Positions 53,969-61,331 of a DNA stretch of 64,000 nucleotides are shown piece after piece; positions within the stretch are counted from its first letter, which is position 1, and every line of letters begins with the position of its first letter. The notes beneath the pieces were generated by a model. The model was given only the letters and a program-made list of their open reading frames with translations. It was not told the origin of the DNA and did no database searches. Source of the DNA: Thalassospiraceae bacterium LMO-SO8 (GTDB taxonomy: Bacteria > Pseudomonadota > Alphaproteobacteria > Rhodospirillales > Casp-alpha2); assembly GCA_031655335.1 (NCBI GenBank), contig CP134226.1, positions 1,178,001-1,242,000 on the forward strand, given 5' to 3'. Both the position numbers and the translations under genes were made by a program.

Positions 53969-55393
53969 ATGCCTGATCTTACCGACCCTCTGATCCTCGC
54001 CCGCATTCAGTTCGCCTTTACCGTCTCCGCGCATATCGTCTTTCCCGCCTTCTCCATCGGGTTGGCCAGTTTCCTCGCCGTGCTGGAGGGACTGTGGCTG
54101 TGGACCCGCGATGACAGCTACCTCAAGGTCTTCAAGTACTGGAAGGTGATCTTCGCCGTAACCTTCGGCATGGGCGTCGTGTCGGGTATCGTCATGAGCT
54201 ACCAGTTCGGCACCAACTGGAGCGTGTTTTCCGACAAGACCGGCCCGGTTCTGGGCCCGCTGATGGGCTACGAAGTCTTGTCCGCATTCTTTCTTGAGGC
54301 CGGCTTCCTCGGCATCATGCTGTTCGGTTTCGACAAGGTCGGCCCCCGGCTGCATTTCTTCGCGACCCTGATGGTCGCCGTGGGCACCTTGTTTTCGGCG
54401 TTCTGGATTCTGTCCGCGAATTCATGGATGCACACGCCCGCCGGCTATGGCGTCAATGACGTCGGACAGTTCATCCCCGCCGACTGGTGGGCAGTGGTGT
54501 TCAACCCGTCCTTCCCCTACCGCCTGGTGCATATGGTGTTGGCCGCCTATCTGACGACCGCCTTCGCGGTCGGCGGGGTGGGTGCGTGGCACCTGTTGCG
54601 CGACGCCAACGACCGGGGTGCCAAGATCATGTTTTCCATGGCCATGTGGATGGCCCTGGCGGTTGCCCCCCTGCAAATCGTCGCAGGCGACTTCCACGGC
54701 CTGAACACCCTGGAACACCAGCCGGCCAAGGTCGCCGCCATGGAAGGCCATTACGAAACCCGCCGGGGTGCTCCCCTGATCTTGTTCGGCCTGCCCGACG
54801 ACGACGCCGAGGAAACGCGGTTCGCCGTCGAGATTCCCAAGCTGGGGTCTCTGATCCTGACCCACGACTGGGACGGCGAGATCAAGGGCCTGAAGGCTTG
54901 GCCGAAGGACGAGCGCCCCCGCGCCGAAATCATTTTCTGGACCTTCCGGGTCATGGTCGGTATCGGCCTCGCGATGGCCGCCATCGGATTGTGGAGCGGC
55001 TGGTGCCGCCTGCGGGGATCCCTGTTCACGGCCCGCCTGCTGCATTGGGCGGCGCTGGCCATGGCGCCGTCCGGCTTCCTCGCCGTGATCGCCGGATGGG
55101 TGACCACGGAGGCCGGCCGCCAGCCCTGGACCGTCTACGGCCTGCTGCGCACGGCCGATTCCGTCTCTCCCATCGGCGCGGCCGCCGTGGGGGCGTCGCT
55201 CATCGCCTTCATCGCCGTCTATTTCGCCGTGTTCGGGGCCGGGGCGTTCTACATCCTGCGGCTCATGTCCAAGGCGCCGGATGCCGGGATCGACGACGAC
55301 ATCGGGCCGACCCGCGCCGCCGGGATCACGCCCGCCGCCGCCGTGCGCGCGGCCCGCGATCTGATCCGCCAAACCAAGGAAGGAGAGGACTAG
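53969..55393 (+). CDS. cydA: Cytochrome bd-type quinol oxidase subunit I (short Q-loop)
   Basis: 474 residues, 9 helices. Heme ligand His in RIQFAFTVSAHIVFPAFSIG (about residue 24), GYEVLSAFFLEAGFLGIMLFG, second His in RLVHMVLAAYLTTAFAVGG, and VTTEAGRQPWTVYGLLRT at the quinol site. The segment between helices 6 and 7 is short, as in cyanide-insensitive oxidases (CioA) rather than E. coli CydA. It oxidises quinol and reduces O2 with high affinity. Four bases separate it from cydB. It lies downstream of two unknown paralogues. Confidence 0.94.
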   Translation: MPDLTDPLILARIQFAFTVSAHIVFPAFSIGLASFLAVLEGLWLWTRDDSYLKVFKYWKVIFAVTFGMGVVSGIVMSYQFGTNWSVFSDKTGPVLGPLMGYEVLSAFFLEAGFLGIMLFGFDKVGPRLHFFATLMVAVGTLFSAFWILSANSWMHTPAGYGVNDVGQFIPADWWAVVFNPSFPYRLVHMVLAAYLTTAFAVGGVGAWHLLRDANDRGAKIMFSMAMWMALAVAPLQIVAGDFHGLNTLEHQPAKVAAMEGHYETRRGAPLILFGLPDDDAEETRFAVEIPKLGSLILTHDWDGEIKGLKAWPKDERPRAEIIFWTFRVMVGIGLAMAAIGLWSGWCRLRGSLFTARLLHWAALAMAPSGFLAVIAGWVTTEAGRQPWTVYGLLRTADSVSPIGAAAVGASLIAFIAVYFAVFGAGAFYILRLMSKAPDAGIDDDIGPTRAAGITPAAAVRAARDLIRQTKEGED

Positions 55394-55397
55394 GGCC

Positions 55398-56399
55398 ATG
55401 GCATTCGACCTCGCCTTCATCTGGGCCGGATTGATCGCTTTTTCGATCCTGGCCTATGTCGTGCTGGACGGCTTCGATCTGGGCGTCGGCATCCTGTTCC
55501 CCTTCCTGCGCACGGAACAGGACCGCGATACGGCGATGAATTCCGTTGCCCCCGTGTGGGACGGCAACGAAACCTGGCTGGTGCTGGGCGGGGGCGGATT
55601 GTTCGCCGTGTTCCCGCTGGCCTATGCGACGATCCTGCCGGCCCTGTATGCGCCCCTGATCGCCATGCTGATCGGCTTGATCTTCCGCGGCGTATCCTTT
55701 GAATTCCGGTGGCGTACGACGCGCGGCAAGTTCCTGTGGGATTGGGGCTTCACCGGCGGGTCGCTGCTTGCCACCTTCGCCCAGGGCATCACGCTGGGCG
55801 CCCTGGTTCAGGGCATCCATGTCGTCGACCGGGCCTATGCCGGCGGCTGGTGGGATTGGCTGACGCCGTTCAGCATCGTCACCGGGCTGGCCCTGGTGGC
55901 GGGCTACATGCTACTCGGCGCGACCTGGTTGGTCATGAAGACCGAGGGCCACCTGCGCACCAACGCCCGCGACATCGCCGAACGGGCCGCCATTGTGACC
56001 CTGCTGCTGATTGGCGGCGTCAGCCTGGCGACGCCCTATCTCAACCCTGTCTATCTCGAACGCTGGTTCACCGGCCCCACGGCAGCGTTCAGCCTGATCG
56101 TGCCGTCGCTTGTCGTGGTCTGCGTCTGGCAGATTTTCCGCGGCCTTTCCGACGGCAAGGACGCCCTGCCGTTCCTGGCCGCCCTCGGCCTGTTCGTGCT
56201 GTGCTATATCGGCATCGGCATCAGCTTCTATCCCTACATGGTGCCGCCCGGTATCACCATATGGGACGCGGCGGCGCCCGATGAAAGTCTTGGCTTCCTT
56301 CTGGTGGGGGCGGCCGTGCTGCTGCCCGTGATCCTCGGCTATACGGCCTATGCCTATTGGGTGTTCCGCGGCAAGGTCGACCCCGGGGGGTATCACTGA
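55398..56399 (+). CDS. cydB: Cytochrome bd-type quinol oxidase subunit II
   Basis: 333 residues with 8-9 hydrophobic helices: FDLAFIWAGLIAFSILAYVVLDGFDLG, RDTAMNSVAPVWDGNETWLVLGG (typical of CydB), FRGVSFEFRW and YPYMVPPGITIWDAAAPDESL. It partners subunit I. The stop is overlapped by the start of the following small gene (CTGA). Confidence 0.95.
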   Translation: MAFDLAFIWAGLIAFSILAYVVLDGFDLGVGILFPFLRTEQDRDTAMNSVAPVWDGNETWLVLGGGGLFAVFPLAYATILPALYAPLIAMLIGLIFRGVSFEFRWRTTRGKFLWDWGFTGGSLLATFAQGITLGALVQGIHVVDRAYAGGWWDWLTPFSIVTGLALVAGYMLLGATWLVMKTEGHLRTNARDIAERAAIVTLLLIGGVSLATPYLNPVYLERWFTGPTAAFSLIVPSLVVVCVWQIFRGLSDGKDALPFLAALGLFVLCYIGIGISFYPYMVPPGITIWDAAAPDESLGFLLVGAAVLLPVILGYTAYAYWVFRGKVDPGGYH

Positions 56400-56503
56400 A
56401 ACCGGCCTTCAAGCGGCTGCTGTGGTTCGCGGCCCTGTGGGCCGCCGGTGTTGCAACCGTGGGCGCGATCGCCTACGTGATTAGACTGGTCCTGTTGCCC
56501 TGA
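56396..56503 (+). CDS. DUF2474-type small subunit of cytochrome bd oxidase
   Basis: 35-residue single-helix protein: KPAFKRLLWFAALWAAGVAT, then VGAIAYVIRLVLLP. Position and pattern (WFxALWxxGVxxVGxxAYxIRxxL) match small DUF2474 proteins after cyanide-insensitive bd oxidase subunit II. No ATG, GTG or TTG is available in frame near the right place. The likely start is CTG 56396, overlapping the cydB stop as CTGA, with a G-run (56385-56390) as ribosome site. It is too short for routine gene calls and is probably missed in most annotations. Confidence 0.7.
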   Translation: MKPAFKRLLWFAALWAAGVATVGAIAYVIRLVLLP

Positions 56504-56539
56504 CGGGCCGCCCTGCCTTTCCATCCTTGAGGCGCCTAA

Positions 56540-57559
56540 ATGCTCAAGCTCTCCGTCCTCGACCAATCCACCGCCGCCCGGGACCAATCGCCGGCCCAGG
56601 CGATCCGCGACACCATCGCCCTTGCCAAGCATTGCGAGGACCTGGGCTATGCCCGGTTCTGGGTATCGGAACATCACGACCATCCGTCGATCGTCGGCAC
56701 GGCGCCGGAAATCGTCATGGCCGCCGTGGCGCAATCGACGGACCGCATCCGCATCGGCTCGGCCGGGGTCATGCTGCCCCATTACGCGCCCTTGAAGGTC
56801 GCCGAGCAGTTCCGCGTGCTGGAGGCCATCGCCCCAGGGCGCATCGATCTGGGCCTGGGCCGGGCCCCCGGGTCCGACGGCAAGACCGCGTTGGCCCTCA
56901 ACCCCAACGCGGCCGAGGACGCCGACCATTTTCCGGCCAACGTGCGCGACCTGATGGCCTGGGTGTCGGGCGCGGAATTGATCGACGGCCATCCCTTCCG
57001 GGGCGTCGAGGCCCATCCGATGTTTCCCGGGTCGCCGGAGATCTGGATGCTCGGCACCTCGGATTTCGGCGCCCAGGTGGCGGCGCACTTCGGCATTCCC
57101 TATTGCTTCGCGCACTTCATCACCGACGGCCACGGGGTCGAACGCGCGTTCGACATCTATCGCGAACGCTATCAGCCGTCGGAACGCCATCCCGAGCCTC
57201 AGGCCAGCGTCTGCATCTGGGCGCTCGCGGCGGACACGGAGGCCGAGGCCGAGCGCCTGTTCACGTCGCGCGCCCATGCCCGGCTGATGCGCGAGACGGG
57301 GCGGCGCGGGCCCATGGAATCGCCCGAGACGCTCGCCGGATACGACTATTCCGGGCCGGAGAAGGCCTGGCTCGCACAATACCGGGAACGGTCGATCGTC
57401 GGCACCGGCGAGCAGGTCCTGGCCGAACTGACCGGGCGGGCCCAGGCCTACGGCATCGACGAGGTCGTGGTGCTGACCTGGACCTATCATCAGGCCGACC
57501 GGCGGCGGTCCTACGCGTTGCTGGCCGAGGCGGCGTGGGGAAATTCCGGCAAAAAATAA
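56540..57559 (+). CDS. LLM-class flavin-dependent oxidoreductase
   Basis: 339 residues of the bacterial luciferase-like fold: LSVLDQSTAARDQSPAQAIRD at the start, YARFWVSEHHDHPSIVGTAPE (flavin site), IRIGSAGVMLPHYAPLKVAEQF and IDLGLGRAPGSDGKTALALN. Uses FMNH2 and O2; the substrate is unknown. It starts 36 bp after the small bd subunit and may be the last gene of the operon; a hairpin follows. Confidence 0.86.
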   Translation: MLKLSVLDQSTAARDQSPAQAIRDTIALAKHCEDLGYARFWVSEHHDHPSIVGTAPEIVMAAVAQSTDRIRIGSAGVMLPHYAPLKVAEQFRVLEAIAPGRIDLGLGRAPGSDGKTALALNPNAAEDADHFPANVRDLMAWVSGAELIDGHPFRGVEAHPMFPGSPEIWMLGTSDFGAQVAAHFGIPYCFAHFITDGHGVERAFDIYRERYQPSERHPEPQASVCIWALAADTEAEAERLFTSRAHARLMRETGRRGPMESPETLAGYDYSGPEKAWLAQYRERSIVGTGEQVLAELTGRAQAYGIDEVVVLTWTYHQADRRRSYALLAEAAWGNSGKK

Positions 57560-57602
57560 CTGAAAATCGGCCGGATTATATTTTCATTCATCAGTTATTT
57601 TT
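57552..57602 (+). terminator. AT-rich hairpin ending the LLM/bd oxidase operon
   Basis: A 12-bp perfect inverted repeat, AAAAATAACTGA (57552-57563) with TCAGTTATTTTT (57591-57602), 27-nt loop, spans the stop codon of the LLM gene and ends in a T-run. It is bidirectional in form. Confidence 0.7.
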
Positions 57603-57867
57603 CATGTCTTTATTTATTGTTTCAGAACCATCGGCCTGAAATGTTTAAATAATTTATGGAAATAGGCGGGCGAAATATTTTAATTGTTTGACTTCGCCCG
57701 CTCATGCCCTTATGGTTCCGACCCAGCGAGTTGCATTTTGTTTTCGTGATTTGAAAGATCGGTCCGCCGGTCATCTTCGTGATCCCCTGACAATGCGAGC
57801 GTTATCCCGGCTGTTCGGCGCATGAGGCGCCGCACGGCACCCATACTCCTGTTAGAGGACATTAAAA
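57603..57867. other. AT-rich leader region of cspA
   Basis: 265 bp between the LLM terminator and cspA with no ORF. It is AT-rich up to about 57,700, then GC-richer. It holds the cspA promoter (57688-57716) and an inverted repeat GCGGGCGAA (57666-57674) / TTCGCCCGC (57693-57701). The predicted 145-nt 5' UTR after the promoter is of the size seen in cold-shock leaders. Confidence 0.7.
57688..57716 (+). promoter_or_regulatory. cspA promoter
   Basis: TTGACT (57688-57693), 17 bp, TATGGT (57711-57716); start about 57723, 145 nt before the ATG. The right arm of a 9-bp inverted repeat overlaps the spacer. Confidence 0.7.
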
Positions 57868-58077
57868 ATGACCACAGGTACCGTTAAGTTTTTCAACGCT
57901 GACAAAGGCTATGGCTTCATCGAACCGGAAGACGGTTCCAAGGACGCCTTCGTGCATATTTCCGCCGTCGAGCGCGCCGGTCTGAGCACCCTCAAGGAAG
58001 GCCAGAAGGTCACCTATGACCTGACCGCCGGCCAGAACGGCAAGACCGCCGCCGAGAATCTGTCGATCGCCGACTAA
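57868..58077 (+). CDS. cspA: Cold-shock protein (CspA family)
   Basis: 69-residue single-stranded nucleic-acid-binding protein. RNP1 is GYGFIEP (KGYGFIEPEDG, about residues 13-23) and RNP2 is AFVHISAVE; KEGQKVTYDL follows. Acts as RNA chaperone. Start ATG 57868 follows TAGAGGAC. A long leader and its own promoter fit post-transcriptional cold-shock control. Confidence 0.97.
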   Translation: MTTGTVKFFNADKGYGFIEPEDGSKDAFVHISAVERAGLSTLKEGQKVTYDLTAGQNGKTAAENLSIAD

Positions 58078-58084
58078 TCAGAAC

Positions 58085-58147
58085 GACGCCGGGTCACGGG
58101 AAAGGATCCGCTTCGGCGGGCCCTTTCCCGGCCTTGGCTACGGCGTC
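58085..58147 (+). terminator. Two-tier hairpin after cspA
   Basis: CGGGAAAGG (58097-58105) pairs with CCTTTCCCG (58122-58130). Inside, CCGC / GCGG (58108-58111, 58116-58119) closes a UUCG-type TTCG loop. An outer pair GACGCCG (58085-58091) / CGGCGTC (58141-58147) extends it. There is no T-run, so it is probably a processing or stability element or a Rho-assisted terminator. Confidence 0.55.
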
Positions 58148-58192
58148 TGTCCGCAGGGACATTCTGATCCGTTCCCATCCGGAGAGACGACG

Positions 58193-58366
58193 ATGGCTCA
58201 AAAGCCCAATTACGATTTCGAACGCAAAGAACGCGAGCGCCAGAAAGCCGCAAAGAAGGCCCAACGCGCCGCCGCGAAGGAAGCCGCAAAGGCAGGTACG
58301 TCCACCGACGCCAACCAGCCCGAAGCCGAGCCGACGGCGCCGATCCGGCCCGCCACGCCCGAATAA
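58193..58366 (+). CDS. Small highly charged protein (57 aa)
   Basis: 57 residues: MAQKPNYDFERKERERQKA, then Ala/Lys-rich helix (KKAQRAAAKEAAKAGT) and a Pro/Glu/Thr tail (EAEPTAPIRPATPE). A clear GGAGAG ribosome site precedes the ATG by about 6 bases. Short proteins with an N-terminus of this kind occur widely in alphaproteobacteria, to my knowledge without a function. Likely nucleic-acid-associated or unstructured. Confidence 0.65.
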   Translation: MAQKPNYDFERKERERQKAAKKAQRAAAKEAAKAGTSTDANQPEAEPTAPIRPATPE

Positions 58367-58505
58367 TTTCGGCGGGGTGCGGCCGCCGGACGGCGCCGCC
58401 CCAACGTGATCACGTCATCACAAGAACACCCATCACCGCCGGCGACCGCGCCGGGGCAATCGCCCTGCGCCGCGCGCCCGGCCAAGACACCCACTAGGAA
58501 TTTTC

Positions 58506-58691
58506 ATGACCACCGAACAACACTTTCTCATCACCTATGGCCTGCACAACTTCGTCAGCCATGCGCCGGAATCGGCCCCGGGCCGCAACGCCTTCGTCAT
58601 TCGCCGCCATGAAGGGGCCGACATGGTGCGCCATGCCACCTCCCTGATCGAAGGCAGCTACGGCGACCGCGCCGACATCCGTCTGATCTAA
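58506..58691 (+). CDS. Small hypothetical protein (61 aa)
   Basis: 61 residues, mixed alpha/beta content: MTTEQHFLITYGLHNFVSH, RNAFVIRRHEGADMVRHATS and EGSYGDRADIRLI. No motif recognised. AGGA lies six bases before the ATG (AGGAATTTTC). 20 bp before the convergent GIY-YIG gene. Coding character is plausible, but no homologue can be named. Confidence 0.5.
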   Translation: MTTEQHFLITYGLHNFVSHAPESAPGRNAFVIRRHEGADMVRHATSLIEGSYGDRADIRLI

Positions 58692-58710
58692 CCTGGCGCC
58701 GCGATCCCGC

Positions 58711-58980
58711 CTATCCCGGGATCGCGCCGTCCAGCAGGGCGCGGCGGAACCTGCGGTCGCGCTTCAAGTGCCATTCCCGGGACATCGCCTCGCCCCGCGT
58801 GTGGTAACGCTCCACATACAAAACCCGCCACGCACGGCCCCGCGTCGACTTCGCCCCCTTGCCCGAATTATGGGCCGCGAGCCGCGCCGCCACGTCCGTC
58901 GTCCAACCGACATAGGTGCGGGCGTCGGCGCCGTCGGCGCTGCCCAGCACGTAGACGTAACAGCCATTTGATCCGTTCAT
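58711..58980 (-). CDS. GIY-YIG nuclease-superfamily protein
   Basis: 89 residues, the size of UPF0213/YhbQ proteins: CYVYVLGSADGADARTYVGWTT covers the two GIY-YIG strands (YVY and YVG), then the catalytic Arg region HNSGKGAKSTRGRAWR and a Glu in GEAMSREWHLKR. Function in DNA metabolism inferred. The start ATG 58980 is 64 bp from the divergent DsbA-family gene. Confidence 0.88.
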   Translation of the reverse strand: MNGSNGCYVYVLGSADGADARTYVGWTTDVAARLAAHNSGKGAKSTRGRAWRVLYVERYHTRGEAMSREWHLKRDRRFRRALLDGAIPG

Positions 58981-59044
58981 GGTTTGAAATCCGGCATGGG
59001 GGCCCTAGATTGAGGTCACATCCGCAGGACAAGGAATACCCCCG

Positions 59045-59695
59045 ATGGCCGATCCGATCACCCTGGAAGTCTTCTCCGATTACGTCTGTCCCTGGTGCTA
59101 CCTGGGCGACAACCGGGTGAAACAGCTGAAGGAAAATTACGACGTCACCATCAAGCGGGTGCATTTCCCCCTGCATCCGGAAACCCCGGCCGAAGGCCGC
59201 ACGCTGGCCGACATGTTCGGCACGGGGCCCGAGGAGATCGCGCAGAAAAACGCCCGCATGCAGGGCCTGATGCAGGCCGAGGGCCTGCCCTTCAAGGACC
59301 GCAGCCATACCTACAATTCGCGCCTGGCGCAGGAAGTCGGCAAGTGGGCTGATTCCCTGGGGGCCGAAACCCAGCCGGGCGGCGAGGCCATCCACGACAA
59401 ATTCTTCGAAGCCTATTTCGTGGACCGCCGCAACATCGGCGACGTCGAGGTAATCCTGGACGTGGTCAAGGCCGCCGGCCTGGACGTGGACGAAGCCCGC
59501 AAGGTGATCGAGGAGAGGACCTTCAAGGACGCCGTCGACGCCGACTGGGCCAAGTCCCACCAATACGGCGTCACCGGCGTGCCGACCTTCGTCGCCGCCG
59601 GGCCCGACGGCCAGTTGCACGGACTGGTCGGCGCCCAGCCCTACGAAGGCCTGGCGCAACTGGCGCAGGCCGTGGGGGCGAAAAAGCGGGGTTAG
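59045..59695 (+). CDS. DsbA-family oxidoreductase (FrnE-like)
   Basis: 216 residues; no signal peptide, so cytoplasmic. VFSDYVCPWCYLGDNRVKQL holds the CPWC redox motif (about 17-20), with an inserted helical domain (about 65-150), and YGVTGVPTFVAAGPDG near the C-terminus (cis-Pro). FrnE-type proteins handle disulfide or dithiol transfer; the role is unknown. Its stop directly abuts that of the convergent fmt gene. Confidence 0.9.
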   Translation: MADPITLEVFSDYVCPWCYLGDNRVKQLKENYDVTIKRVHFPLHPETPAEGRTLADMFGTGPEEIAQKNARMQGLMQAEGLPFKDRSHTYNSRLAQEVGKWADSLGAETQPGGEAIHDKFFEAYFVDRRNIGDVEVILDVVKAAGLDVDEARKVIEERTFKDAVDADWAKSHQYGVTGVPTFVAAGPDGQLHGLVGAQPYEGLAQLAQAVGAKKRG

Positions 59696-60622
59696 CTAGA
59701 CCTGCGTTCCCTTGGGAAGGTCGAAACCGCGCAGAAAATCGCCAGCCTCCATCGCCCCCTTGCCGGGCCGTTGCAGACGCGTCGGGCGCAGCGCCCCCAC
59801 GCCGCATTTGATGGTCGCCCGGTCGTCGAGCACCGTGCCGGGCGCGGCATCGCCATCGTCGTCGACCGCTTCCGCCGCCAGGACCTTGATGCGCTCCTTG
59901 CCGGCCTCGAACCAGGTGCCCGGCCAGGGGTCGAAGGCGCGCACGGTGCGGGCGAGCTCGGCCGCCGGTTTCGTCCAGTCGAGCCGCCCTTCGGCCTTGT
60001 CCAGCTTGGCCGCGTAGGTCACGCCCGTCTCGGGCTGTGGCGCGGCGTCGAGCGTTCCGGCCTGCAATCCCTCCAGCGCCTTGACGATCAGCTTGGCCCC
60101 CAGGGCCGAGAGATCATCGTGCAGCGCCCCCGCCGTGGTCGCCTCGGTGATCGGCAGTTTGCCGTCCAGCAGCATGGGCCCCGTGTCGAGACCCACGTCC
60201 ATCTGCATGATGGTCACGCCCGTTTCCCTATCCCCCGCCTGGATCGCGCGCTGAATGGGCGCGGCGCCCCGCCAGCGCGGCAGCAGCGAGGCATGGATGT
60301 TGAGGCAACCCAGGCGGGGAGCGTCGAGCACCGCCTGGGGCAGGATCAGGCCGTAGGCGACGACCACGGCCGCGTCCGCCTTGAGGTCCGCGAAGGCAGC
60401 CTGTTCGGCCGGATCCTTCAGGCTTTTCGGCGTGCGCACGGGAAGGCCCTTTTCCAGCGCGAAGGCATGGACCGGACAAGGCGTTTCCTTGTGGCCCCGG
60501 TTGGCCGGGCGCGGCGGCTGGGCATAGACGCATTTCACGCGGTGCCCCGCGTCCAACAGCGCCTGAAGCGCCGGAATCGAGAAATCGGGCGAACCCATGA
60601 AGATGAGGTCGAGGGCGGTCAT
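59696..60622 (-). CDS. fmt: Methionyl-tRNA formyltransferase
   Basis: Formylates initiator tRNA with 10-formyl-THF. 308 residues: [55 protein letters not shown] (catalytic His) and [15 protein letters not shown], plus a C-terminal OB-fold domain. It follows def by 53 bp; the def-fmt pair supplies and removes formyl on nascent proteins. Confidence 0.97.
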   Translation of the reverse strand: MTALDLIFMGSPDFSIPALQALLDAGHRVKCVYAQPPRPANRGHKETPCPVHAFALEKGLPVRTPKSLKDPAEQAAFADLKADAAVVVAYGLILPQAVLDAPRLGCLNIHASLLPRWRGAAPIQRAIQAGDRETGVTIMQMDVGLDTGPMLLDGKLPITEATTAGALHDDLSALGAKLIVKALEGLQAGTLDAAPQPETGVTYAAKLDKAEGRLDWTKPAAELARTVRAFDPWPGTWFEAGKERIKVLAAEAVDDDGDAAPGTVLDDRATIKCGVGALRPTRLQRPGKGAMEAGDFLRGFDLPKGTQV

Positions 60623-60675
60623 GGAAGGGTTTTAGAGGGCGCGGCGGGCGCGGTAAAGCGCCGGAGCGGCATCGG

Positions 60676-61203
60676 TCAGGCCGTGGCTTCTTCCGCCTGC
60701 TGCTTTTTCAGCTTTTGCAGCTTCTTGATGATCATGTTGCGCTTGAGGGACGAGATGTGGTCGACGAACAGCACGCCGTCCAGATGGTCGATCTCATGCT
60801 GGATGCAGGTCGCCAGGATGTCGTCGGCGTCGATCGTGCGAATCTCGTTTTCGCGGTCGAGATAGCGGACCTTGACCGCCTCGGGCCGCACCACCTCGGC
60901 GAAATGCTCGGGCAGGGACAGGCAGCCTTCCTCGTAGCTGCGCGCGTCGTCGCTTTCCCAGATGACTTCCGGATTGGCCATCTGCATCGGCTGACGCCCG
61001 TCGCCGTCGCGCGCCACATCGACCACGATGATGCGTTTCAGAACCCCGACCTGCGGCCCAGCCAGGCCGATGCCGTTGGCGGCGTACATGGTGTCCAGCA
61101 TGTCGTCCATGATCTTGCGCACCTCGTCGTCGACTTTCGCGACGGGTTCGGCCCGGCGCTTCAGGCGCGGGTCGGGGGCGACGATGATTTCAAGCACGGA
61201 CAT
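60676..61203 (-). CDS. def: Peptide deformylase
   Basis: Removes the formyl group from the N-terminus of new proteins. 175 residues: motif I GIGLAGPQVG (Gly in place of the second Ala of the usual GIGLAAPQ), motif II EGCLSLPEHF (Cys ligand) and motif III HEIDHLDGVLF (zinc/iron ligands, catalytic Glu). The C-terminal basic helix (NMIIKKLQKLKKQQAEEATA) is common in this clade. Divergent from the nucleoside transporter gene. Confidence 0.96.
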   Translation of the reverse strand: MSVLEIIVAPDPRLKRRAEPVAKVDDEVRKIMDDMLDTMYAANGIGLAGPQVGVLKRIIVVDVARDGDGRQPMQMANPEVIWESDDARSYEEGCLSLPEHFAEVVRPEAVKVRYLDRENEIRTIDADDILATCIQHEIDHLDGVLFVDHISSLKRNMIIKKLQKLKKQQAEEATA

Positions 61204-61331
61204 GACGGCAGTTTAACCCAGGTCTCTGGAACGGGGAATTCCCCCCAGATATGGCCTCGGACGGCAATGGTCAAGGCCTTGCGCCATTCCCGCTTGCCCT
61301 GCCCGGCAATGCGGCTACTCTCATCCCCGCA

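Noticed and set aside
57560-57720. AT-rich stretch as a foreign insertion
   Set aside because: It is only a short non-coding stretch, well explained by an AT-rich terminator and the cspA leader.
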